Shown: positions 54,458-64,000 of the stretch, in pieces | How the letters are laid out: the number at the start of each line of letters is the position of its first letter | Position numbering within the stretch: the first letter of the stretch is position 1 | DNA from: Brachionus manjavacas | Taxonomy: Eukaryota; Rotifera; Eurotatoria; Ploima; Brachionidae | DNA: 64,000 bases | Assembly: GCA_019054805.1 (NCBI GenBank) | Contig: JAHQIY010000001.1 | Coordinates: 3,176,501-3,240,500, forward strand | Reading direction: 5' to 3' | Translations under genes and position numbers: made by a program | Notes under the pieces: generated by a model | What the model saw: only the letters and a program-made list of their open reading frames with translations | What the model was told of the DNA's origin: nothing | Database searches by the model: none

Positions 54458-57400
54458 ATGAGTGATGTAAACAGTGACAATTCAGGCAGACTAATCTACA
54501 AAATAAACAAAATGAAGGCTTTTTTAGGCGAACTAGAGGACCGCAAAACCCCGCAGTCAACCATCATTGGCAAAAAAATGATCCGAGTAACCTACAGGTC
54601 CTTTTTGTACTTGCCCATCATGTTCGTTCTGCTAGGCCTGACCATTTTGCCCATCCAGTTTCACTTGCGCAATTTTGACCTGCAAATTCTAAAGATGAAT
54701 GATTCATGCTCCGATTCAACTGCCTTGATATTCAACACCCTTAATGCTAGCCAAACGATGCTCTTCAAAACACTGTTTCCGTACGGCTTGCCCAATTCAA
54801 ATAGACTCGAAAAATTTCTCAAGGATATTCACATCTTGGACGAACTGCACACCAAACAAAGTCTTAATAACCTTACCATTAAATATTTAAGTGAATCTGA
54901 GTGTATGGCAAAAAATTATACCAAATATTTGAATATGATAACAATAAGCTCAGCAAGAATTCTTAACTCTGTAAAAAAACAATTGTACTATCGGATTCCA
55001 TATTCGAACATAATTCTAATATGTGATGATGATTTGTACAAAAAATCGCTGATCAATTCGGCTCGGCATACTCGCTCTGAGCTTGAGTATCAAGTGCTGG
55101 ACGAAATTTTGCAAGATGAAGACTTTCAGACCAATGTACTGGTAAAATGGAATATCACTTGTGAAAATTTTCACTCATCAATCGTGACCATTGCTTACGC
55201 TCAAATGAGTTTTTTGAGCGGAAAGATAATTGGTGTCATCTTTTTATCCATAATGGCTGATTACATTGGCCGTAAAAATATCTATCTGATCACTTTGTAT
55301 GTGTCCGGTATAGTAGGTTCTTTGATTTCAATGGTTCATACTTATAGACTTTTTTTGACCATTCGCTTTGTCATTGCTGCTCTAGTTCAGGTAGGAAAAT
55401 TTTTTTATTTTTTCAAATTCTAAAAATTATCTTTCAAAAGGGCTGTTTTGTTGTGGCCTATGTATTATTGTTTGAAACTATAATTAGCCCGAATAGTCGA
55501 AATTTCTATCCAATTGCCTTTGTTTCGCTGGAACCTTTTATGAACATTTTTGTGTCACTTATGACCAAGTACATCAATGATTGGAGATATTTGCAGCTAA
55601 CTGGCAGTTTGTTGGCTTCAGTCGCCTTCGTCTATCCATGGTAACTTTCTGAATTTAATTTTTTTATATTCTTTAGTTAGAGAGAGTAAAGTTTAGAGAA
55701 ATTGAGAGGGAGCAACTTGCAGAATGATAATAAAATTTGTTAAGAAGTTGCTGATAATAGCAACTTTAAAAGCTAGAGTTTTTCAAGTTGAAACAAAAAC
55801 TTAAAATCTAAATTCAGCCTCCATAAAGATTCTTAATTTTCTTTAAAATATGAGGGCCACAATAAAAGGCTAAAATAAAAATACACATTTTGTTTACAGA
55901 ATTTTGTCAGAGGCTTAATTTGGATTCATTGTTTTTATTATTTTATATAAAGCATTGAACGGTTTAATTCAAAGAAATTTAATATTGAAATTGCTGGCTT
56001 TGACTTATCTTTTTGACTTAAAAACACGAAAAAAATGAAATTATATTTTTACGTAATAGACGATTTTTTACTTCAAAAAGTGTAAATTTAAAAAAAAAAT
56101 TATTTGACGCATTTTCCTTGAAAAACTCATTATTGAAATAAAAAATCTTCTAGGTGTAAAATTACTACGACACTTTCGGACAAAGATCATGTAGCTGTGG
56201 TAATTAATTTTTATTAGAAAAATTCAATTTTTTATGATGTTATTTTAGCCATGAAAATTTTCTAAATTTATTTTTTTTTACGATCTTTTTTTCAAATTAA
56301 ATCAGGAAAATGATTCTAAAAGTGAATTAATTGAGAAGATGAAAATTTCAATGCATGAAATCTTTTACATGATTTTTCTTTTATTCTAATTTTTTTTTTT
56401 ACAGTTTCTTACTGTGACTAAAAAAAAAAAAAGTTGCCATAAACATTTTATAAATCATGAATTCATTTAATCAAACTTCTCTGCATTTAATTCTATAAAT
56501 TAGCTTATGTCACTTAATTACTTGATAATGTGCCATTAGGACACTTTAATAAAAACAAGGAAAACATAGATTTAATTTTTTAAAATGACAAAAAGTGCAC
56601 AGTCGGTAGGATATGAAAAATTAAAAAAATTAGGGGGAACATAAAGTATTTCCCTTATCTGGGAGGCAGTTTTTTTTATATTTTTATATTAAATAGGATT
56701 CCAAAATTTTTTAAACTGTCTGCCCTAATACTTAAATTTTATCGGAAACCTTTTTCCGAAATTTTTTTTCAGATAATTTCAAAGCGTTTTCCAAAAAATA
56801 AAAAAATTTGAAATCTATATAAATTTAAAAAATACAATACAATAATATACAATGAATTTATTTATTTAAAAAATTTAGACTAAAAATTTAACATATTAAA
56901 TCATGTAAAAAAATCTAGCGATTAGTTTGAAAATGTTTATTTGAGGAATTAAAAAATCCCCTTTTGATTTATTATAAAAAATCCCCATGCCGTTTTCTTT
57001 TTAAAAATCAATTTTTTAAATATCTAAAGAAAATAATCAATTTAGTTACTTTAATTTTTTAAATAAATCTTAAAGGATGATAAAAGAATCATTCAAATGG
57101 CTCCTAATTAGGGGTGAATTCAAAAAAGCACAATCCATTTGCTACAAAATCCTTCAAGTATCTAACGGATCCAGCTTTAATTTAACTCATATAAAGTCAC
57201 TAGACAAATTGTCAAACGATAAATTAGATATCGAATCATTTCAACCAACATTACGTAGAATAATCAGTTTTTTTGTTTTGTTATGGTCATTGACCTCACT
57301 TCTATCATTTTTTAATAATCAAGAAAACTTTCATTTTACTGATGACATGCTCACTTCGGAGATTAGCGTAAATTTTATAGTCGGAATTTTTAATCTAATA

Positions 57401-58261
57401 TTGGCGCTCATCATTTTGAAGTAAAAAAGAATTTTTATAATTGTATTCACTTTTATTTTAAATTTTATTTTTAAAAGCCTTGGCAAACGAATACCATTGA
57501 GCATGACCATATTCTTGGGAAGTTTATTCTATTTGAGTTCATTAGTTATAAGTTCTCAAAATGCAATAATGGAAATAATCAAACTAATACTGAACATCTT
57601 TGCCAAAGTTATGCTTTCTTGCTCGACCAATGTTCTAATCTTGTTTGTTTGTGAGTTGTTTCCATGCGAAATACGATGTTCATCATTAAGCTTTTTTTTG
57701 TCAATAAAGCATCTAAGTGAAATGCTATCAATTTATGTCTTCAAAATAAACTCACTTCCGTCACCAGGAGTAAAAATATTCCTAGGCATAATGTGCACAG
57801 TGCTCTGCATTCTGCCTTTCCTTCTACCAGAACAAACAAGTTTCAGTTTTAATTTAAACGACTATGAACCAGCCAAAGAAGCAAAAAAATGCTCAGATTC
57901 TCTCGGTACCAATACCCTCAAATCGAACCAATTTATTTTAAATATAAGCGAAATAAAATCAAATGACGTTATTGTGGAGCAAACGAATAATTATCTTTCT
58001 TATGATGATAGCTTGACTAATGAAGAAATTGATCTTGACGAAAGCATCTTTGCCAAAGACATAATTGAGAAAATCAACTCAGAAAATGTATCAAAATCAG
58101 GAAAATTAAATCCATTGTACGAAGAAGATTCTGTTTTTGTCAAAAACAGATCGCCAAAAAGTGAATATGATATGGAACAAAATCGGAAACCGTACGGAAG
58201 TTTGAGTGATGAATTGGTTCAGAAATTTTATCTAATGAGACAAGGATCTACAAAATTTTGA
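54458..58261 (+). CDS. SLC22-type organic ion transporter (major facilitator superfamily)
   Basis: Four exons (54458-55390, 55441-55640, 57076-57420 and 57478-58261) encode 753 residues. A first membrane segment lies at about residues 50-70. It is followed by a large, probably extracellular loop of some 170 residues with several NxT/NxS sites, as in SLC22 proteins but longer. After it come TM2, the MFS signature MADYIGRKN, TM3-TM5, then NDWRYLQLTGSLL and IKESFKWLLIRG, matching the NWRxLQ and ESPRWLL blocks of the family. The second half has further membrane segments (SVNFIVGIFNLILALIILK and CELFPCEIRCSS). A tail of about 130 mostly polar residues follows. The substrate cannot be predicted. 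Intron 2 is long (1435 nt) without visible elements; the others are 50 and 57 nt. Confidence 0.88.
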
Positions 58262-58859
58262 TTCTATCTTTAGTCATGTATAAAATAAATTTGTAAAATT
58301 TTTTTCAATAATTTCATCTTTATTTTTAATTCAAATTCTTGACCAAAAGTGGTGTGTATTTAATAACGAATACTTGTAAAAAACTAATTATAAGAAATAA
58401 GAATTTTTAATTGATTATGAGAATTTCATGGATTGGAAGCTGATTTTTATTGTTAAATTTTGTACCCTAATTTATACATATTATTCTAATATTTTTTATT
58501 TGGGTCAATCGATTACAGATTAATATTTCGGATAATTTTAAAATTTAAGAAAAATGACCTAAGAAAAAATATAAAAAAAAGAGAAAAGTAAAATTTATGA
58601 ATTTGAGTTTAAGATTTCAAATAAGCTCAAAATTTTTTAAATGCGTAATTTCATCAATTGCAAGATTACAGGCTATCCTCTTTTTTAAAATTTAAATCTG
58701 CAGTGCAATCTATTATGCATTTAATAAATTTAAAAAAATTTTAGAATCAAACATAAATATTTAATTTAAAAAATTGGATTTAGAAATTTAATTTTTAACT
58801 TATCTAGTCTAAGAAATTTCGATCGTTCCGGTATTTTATTTACAATATAATTTAAAAGC
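58262..58859. other. Intergenic, no gene seen
   Basis: AT-rich 3' flank of the transporter. The open frame at 58766-58957 (minus) overlaps LINE sequence and is a shadow. Confidence 0.35.
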
Positions 58860-59260
58860 ATAGAATAAGACGACTTCGAGGTGATCTTATTCAAATGTTT
58901 AAGATTGTAAACAATATGGAAAGAGTTAATTTTGAAAACAGGATCAATTTTAGCCAAAACAAAATACCTGATACCAGAAGATACGACTTGAGAAGGAATA
59001 GCTAATCCAGGAATGTGTAAAAAACTGTCTTTACTGTAAACTGTCCAAGATATAACTTTTTTACTAATAGAGTTGTGAATGAGTGGAACAAATTGCTAGA
59101 AGAAATAATAAATGCCAAGTGTCTTAGCAGTTTCAAGGCAAAGATTGATGGATGGTTGGCGAAGCATATTGTAACGGCTGCTATAGCTTATTAAAGCTTC
59201 GCTTGGAGAATCTTAAAGTTGCAGTTAATTTTACTAATACTACTAAAAGCAGGTTTTTAA
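58860..59260 (+). mobile_element. LINE 3' end fragment (CR1-like)
   Basis: Translation gives RRGDLIQMFKIVNNMERVNF, IPDTRRYDLRRNS and the terminal box NFFTNRVVNEWNKLLEEI, then FKAKIDGWLAKH. It ends in a short ACTAATACTACTA tail. Confidence 0.8.
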
Positions 59261-59429
59261 AATAAAATCTGTGTTGGCCATCATTCGTGAATTGAAAATT
59301 TTTTTACTCGTATATTATAAATTACTTTTAATGACTCACCCGCTTTTTGAGGAAGATCGAGGCATTTTTTTTGTGATTTTTGCTTGTTCGGTCTTCACCC
59401 AACGTATCAAAAGTATCTTAACAGATTTT

Positions 59430-59720
59430 GATAATGGATAATTTATTTCCAATTTCCAAGTGAAACCTGATCCATGTTTTGTAAATCAGTATGAGGAGTG
59501 AACATTGTTCCCAAAAATTGTATAATCTTGAATATACCATTCGTTCCAGTAACTTTTCATGAAGACTCGTTATACTAATTGGTCTATAGCTTAAAGGATA
59601 TTGTAAAGCAGGGGTAATCAAAGTAATGTTCGAAGTTTTCTACGCTTTCGGAACTCAACCTTCTCGAAGAGATAAATCAAAAAGCTCTATGATTTCTTTT
59701 AATTAATTTCTAGATAAGTT
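59430..59720 (-). mobile_element. LINE reverse transcriptase fragment
   Basis: Minus-strand reading gives YRPISITSLHEKLLERMVY, then SRLYNFWE, corresponding to the beginning of the RT fingers domain. It is broken beyond that. Confidence 0.7.
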
Positions 59721-59744
59721 TTTTAACATTAAATAATAAGTCTG

Positions 59745-59990
59745 CGCCATCTCTCACCTCCGTTACTAGCAAAGTGTTGAAATCGCTAATTAAAGACTGT
59801 ATCATAAAGCATCTTGAGAAGAGCAAGCTTATCATGAGCAAAGAGCATGGGTTCATTGCTCACAAGGCGTGTGTTACCAATCTCTAAAAAACTATGGATT
59901 TCTTGACAAATTGCATGAGTCAAAGGCAATCGGCGGTTGCATCTACTTGGATTTTAAGAAAGCATTATTTATATTACAATCATCTTCTTA
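59745..59990 (+). mobile_element. LINE reverse transcriptase fragment
   Basis: Plus-strand reading gives SLTSVTSKVLKSLIKDCIIK, then SKEHGFIAHKACVTNL, an RT fingers/palm relic in the opposite orientation to the previous fragment. It has stops. Confidence 0.7.
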
Positions 59991-60069
59991 TAAAAAGTGG
60001 TAGGTATAGGTGCTAGGTGTATCTCCAAAATGTGTGTCTTCAACTAAAAAATGAAGGGACAGTTATTGT

Positions 60070-60356
60070 GTCTGATCGCATTCGAGCCAGACGACTCTTG
60101 GATTTTTCAGCAAAATAACGTTTCGGCACATACTGCTCACTCAGTAAGCGCTTGGTTCAAAAAAACAGAACATTAAGGTTATGCCATGATGTGTCCGTTC
60201 ACCAGATCTCAACCCAATCCAGAACCTATGGTCATACATGAATGTAAAATTGGTAGACATTAAAGTAACCTCTATTAAGCATTCAAAAGAGGTTGAGTCT
60301 ATGCTAAAAAGAGTTTTGGCTTGTTGTAACGCTAAAAGCGGTAATTTCAAATAAAT
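60070..60356 (+). mobile_element. Tc1-like transposase C-terminal fragment
   Basis: DSWIFQQNNVSAHTAHSV is followed, in another frame, by RSPDLNPIQNLW and SYMNVKLVDIKVTSI. This is the second and third catalytic-residue region of Tc1 transposases. The frame change shows decay. Confidence 0.75.
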
Positions 60357-61744
60357 TGAAAAGATTTCTAAGCTTTTGAACCGTTTTTTCTTAAAATCAA
60401 TCTTTTTAATTTGGTTTTACTTTTTGTGTTTGAATTACAAAATGTTTAAAAAAAAATAATTTTAAGTTATTATTGCAAACTTTACAAACTTTTTTTTTAT
60501 TTATAAATTTTGACTTTGGTTTTGTGAAATTATGATCTTTTAAGATAATATTTGTAGTTTAAAAAACTTATTTTGCTCTGTTTTCCATTTTTTATAAATT
60601 AAGTTTTTGTTAAAATGCACCAAACGAAAGTAAATTATCACTAAAGTCAAAAAATTTAAAGGAAGAAAACCAAGTTTTTAGGTAAACTATGGTTCGCCTG
60701 TTACTGGAAAAATTGTTGTCCTCAGGTTTTGTAAACTATTAGTTGATCTAATCTAAAAATTGTTCACCTATTTTGAAATTTTTTCATCTATTTCGAAAAA
60801 AGCTAGTGTAATGATAAAATATTAGATAAATAAAATAATTACATAGGAAATTCCCCGAAGTCTAACTCTCAAAGTGTGAAAAATAAATTTTAATTTTCTT
60901 TAATTTTTATTGTTTTATGCTGAAAGGCAAAGATTTAAGTAGAGGGCGCATTTGGGTATTTGAAATTGTTGAAAGAGTAATACCAAGTCAACCAGAGCAG
61001 AGCAAATGCTAAGCTATTTCTAAAGCTCCTTCAAATTAAAAATCAAATAATTTTTAACTTAAATCTATTTAAGTTTCGAGAATTAGACATTCTATTAAAA
61101 AGCTTTATTTAATTTGTTCACAAAATCTAAAAATTGATCGTCTAATTCTATTTTGAACAAAGAAATTGGGCGAATTAATAGTTCAAAAAATTTGAAAACG
61201 AGAATTTTTTGGATAATAAGTGATTCACCTAACCGACTAGACACAGTTTTTCAACGACTGAAACTTTAATCTGAATGAAATATTTTTCTTTTTTTTTTCT
61301 TTTTATTCATTTTTTTTATTATATATTATTTAACTTTATTTTTATTTTTTAAATATGTTTTTGTTCTGAAGGAACATTTGCTGAGTAAAAACTAAATAAT
61401 TGAATTGTTAAAAAGTTAAAAAAAGAATTTTCAATATTTTTTTATTTCACTCATCAAAAAATTTCACCAAACAAAAATTTAACTCATCCCATTTCACCAA
61501 AGAGTTTAATTTCAAATATGAAAATGTTTGCAATATTAACTTAAAATCATTTTTTTGAAACTGAAAAAAATATTTGAAACATGGCACTTTTTTAATGTTA
61601 TTTCAACATTGGATACGTTTTGTAACTCAAACACAAAAAATTAAATTAAATTAAAAATTTTTTCTCATTATTTTTTTTGGTTTTAGGTTTATGGATTGAA
61701 AATATGATCTTTTATCCATCTTTTATTATATGATTAGCGTCTCA
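60357..61744. other. Gene-poor region between transposon relics
   Basis: No gene supported. A TTCTGAAGGAACATTTGCTG motif at about 61360 recurs in related form near 17660, 21915 and 38430. Confidence 0.35.
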
Positions 61745-62975
61745 ATGCGAAGAGCTTATTTGAGCTATCGTCAAAGCTCATTAAAAGACAAAAAAGCAAG
61801 AAAGAGATAATAGACTACAAAAAGTTTTACTGTAAACAAGAATCTCTCATATAGAAAGGCCACTAGGGGAACCAAGTAATGTCTTCAGAGTTCAATATTG
61901 AAACCACTTTTAAAAGACAATAAAAAAGATATTCAAGTGTCCAATCTCAATATAATTATGATCTCCGACCCACTATCAATTATATACGAGAAAATAATTC
62001 TGCTAGAAATTAAAAGGTTTCATTTTGATAGTCCAAAGCTGTTTGGTTTTAAAAAAAAAGAGTTCGTGTGCTCACGCTATTACCATGCTTCGCGAAACAA
62101 TCTTGTTAGGACGATGTGATAAAAGAAAACATTTGTTTGCGCTATTGATGCGTCGAAGGCTTTCGATAGAGTCATTAGATGCTTTCTCTGGCAAAAACTG
62201 ATAGAGAAGCTACCTTGTCATATTGTGCTAACACAATATAATGAGATACTATGCGCAATCATTAGCAATTGTTGAGAATGATGGCGATAGAACTGATAAA
62301 TTTGGGACCTCTGCTGGTGTCAAGCAGATTGGGCCACTCTTTCCTTAGTTATTTTCAATATATGTTGAAGACTTACTCCCACAAATTGACACATTGATTA
62401 AAGGAGTTAAAGTTGGATTATACGAGTTGACATCACTCTGTACGCCGATGAAATCATCTTGATATTACAAGTTACGCGAAATAACAAAAGTAGATCAAAT
62501 GAAGTACCTGGGAGTCTCCTTTAACAAGATGATGACAAACCAAACTCATATCAAATGCAAACAAACTGCATCAAACATGGCAGCGCTTAAGTTAAAAGGA
62601 AGTGTCATTAGCACCGGCCTTGACTTTAATATAAAGGCTAAGATGTACCAAACTTATGTAAGACCAGTGCTCCTTTATGGGCTGAATGCTCTAGCCATTA
62701 ATCAGACAGAAACTAGAAAGATACAAGTAATTAAATCAAACATTCTTAAAGTATGTTTGGACTACCAAGACATTCAAAAAGCTCTGCATTTGCAAACGCC
62801 TTAGGAATCGACACAACTGAATCTCGAATAATTTCCGCCAAGTGTGGTCTTTTAATAAGATTAAATAAGATATGGTAAAAAGGATAAGAGATTTACCAAA
62901 ACTTGGTCAAGCAGGTAAAAGTTCTCTTATTGCGCTCTTGAAACCAGAAAAGATGCAAGAAAACCAATAATTACT
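61745..62975 (+). mobile_element. LINE copy B, broken
   Basis: Same family as copy A at 38585. It has LLKDNKKDIQVSNL, PLSIIYEKIILLEIKRF, AIDASKAFDRVIRCFLW (RT palm), a YADE box, then YLGVSFNKMMTN and YVRPVLLYGLNALA. It retains palm and thumb regions lost in copy A but lacks the final MAWVEAR segment. Stops and shifts interrupt the frame throughout. Confidence 0.82.
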
Positions 62976-63369
62976 TAGCTATTAAATTTTTTTATTTATC
63001 TATATGTAAATTTTGAACATTTTTTTTTAATATCAAATTTTACTTCGCGTTTTGGTGTTTTACTCAAATTAAATAAAATTAAAAAATACTATATTAAACG
63101 ATTAAATACAATCATTTTATTAGCAAAAAAATTTTTTTTAACTTTTGCAACATACATATATAGGAATGCTATTTTCTCCCTCATGCAAGAATTAAATTCA
63201 ATAGAAGAATTAAACTCATTTTGTTTGTTTCCAGATAATCCGAAACATAGTTCCATGTTATATACTCGGCTTTTAAGAGACAATGGAAATAATTGGATAA
63301 AAAATTTGCTAATATTCATCTATAAAAGCATCTTTAAAAGATTAGATATTTTAGTCTAGAACACCTGAC
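62976..63369. other. Unassigned AT-rich sequence
   Basis: No gene supported. The minus-strand frame at 63089-63319 has no recognisable motif. Confidence 0.3.
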
Positions 63370-63580
63370 AATTCAGCTGATTTAACGCAATAGAAATTCT
63401 TTTGGACCACCTCAAGAGATTCCTAGGAAAAGAACAATGCCGAAGCATGGGCGAATCTAAAACAGCAATAAGGGAATTTGAGACAAATCTGTCTGCTGGA
63501 AAGTGCAAAAAATTAGCAAATCATATCAAGAAAGTTTTTACGATAGTTGCGAAAAACAAAGGAGATAAGGTCTAAAAAAT
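63370..63580 (+). mobile_element. Probable mariner-like transposase C-terminal fragment
   Basis: An open piece reads LDHLKRFLGKEQCRSMGES, then AIREFETNLSAGKCKKLANH and VAKNKGDKV. The pattern resembles the ends of DDE-type (mariner/IS630-like) transposases. No upstream catalytic part is visible. Confidence 0.4.
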
Positions 63581-64000
63581 AAAAAACTTTCTTATCTCTT
63601 TAAAAAAATTGATTTAATATAATTTTATATTATTTTTTTTTATTAAATAAAAAAATTAAAAGGAAAAATATTGATTTTGGTCGGATTTAGGTAAATTATT
63701 CAAATCAAATACGAACATTTTTTTCCTATCGGCAAAATGCTGTTTAATTTTTATCAAATTTTAATTTCAATCTTATCAAATATTGTCGAAATTTTGTAAA
63801 CAGCAGTTCTAACAAATTAAATTATAGATAATTTTTCTTAGTTCTATTTTAAATTATAATTTTTGTTTGAAATTTTTTTCAAACTGTAAAATATAAACAA
63901 AAATATTTAAAAATTGAAAAAAATTACACACTACCTCTTCATTTTTTTTCTCTGTAAATTAAAAATCTAAACATTTTTATAAAGTGATAATTATAGAAGA
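63581..64000. other. Right edge, no gene seen
   Basis: AT-rich, nothing recognisable. Confidence 0.3.

Overview
The window is very AT-rich eukaryotic DNA, clearly from a metazoan. It carries animal genes split by tiny introns (mostly 44-61 nt) inside long stretches full of decayed transposable elements. The best guess for the source is a small-genome invertebrate such as a monogonont (Brachionus-like) rotifer. That guess rests on the composition, the intron size and an intronless bacterial-type glycosyl-hydrolase-like gene fused to animal-type cysteine repeats. It is an inference, because no species marker was available.

Layout. At the left edge is the first coding exon of a CDKL kinase on the minus strand, running off the window. 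Positions 1.8-5.3 kb are a nest of LINE fragments and a foldback element. The gene-dense core lies at 6.2-15.6 kb: MOCS3, ATG101, PUS10 and a small tail-anchored membrane protein on the plus strand, then GOT1B convergent on the minus strand. I rebuilt these from spliced exons; three of them have exons too short to appear as open frames. Positions 15.6-31.3 kb are mostly gene-poor, with one unknown intronless gene at 24.3 kb, mariner and LINE fragments, and a tRNA-derived SINE. An unknown single-pass membrane protein gene sits at 31.3-33.1 kb. Positions 33.2-40.1 kb are a transposon zone: a piggyBac copy with TTAA flanks, hAT-type MITEs with a nested TA-flanked foldback, LINEs and a mariner fragment. 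At 42.1-43.6 kb a zinc/coiled-coil gene and a small zinc-finger-like gene are divergent. At 45.0-46.6 kb lies the secreted GHL10 protein. Positions 49.0-51.6 kb hold an unknown gene and a C19orf47-type SAM-domain gene, both on the minus strand. Positions 54.5-58.3 kb hold a four-exon SLC22-type transporter. The right end (58.8-63.6 kb) is again LINE and Tc1/mariner debris.

Functionally the recognised genes are housekeeping and unrelated in pathway: sulfur transfer to MOCS2A/URM1, autophagy initiation, tRNA pseudouridylation, Golgi transport and solute transport. No operon-like functional module is evident, although four plus-strand genes in the core are very tightly spaced.

The most unusual single feature is a probable U12-type (minor spliceosome) intron inside MOCS3, with both the ATATCCTT 5' site and a CCTTAAC branch-point motif.
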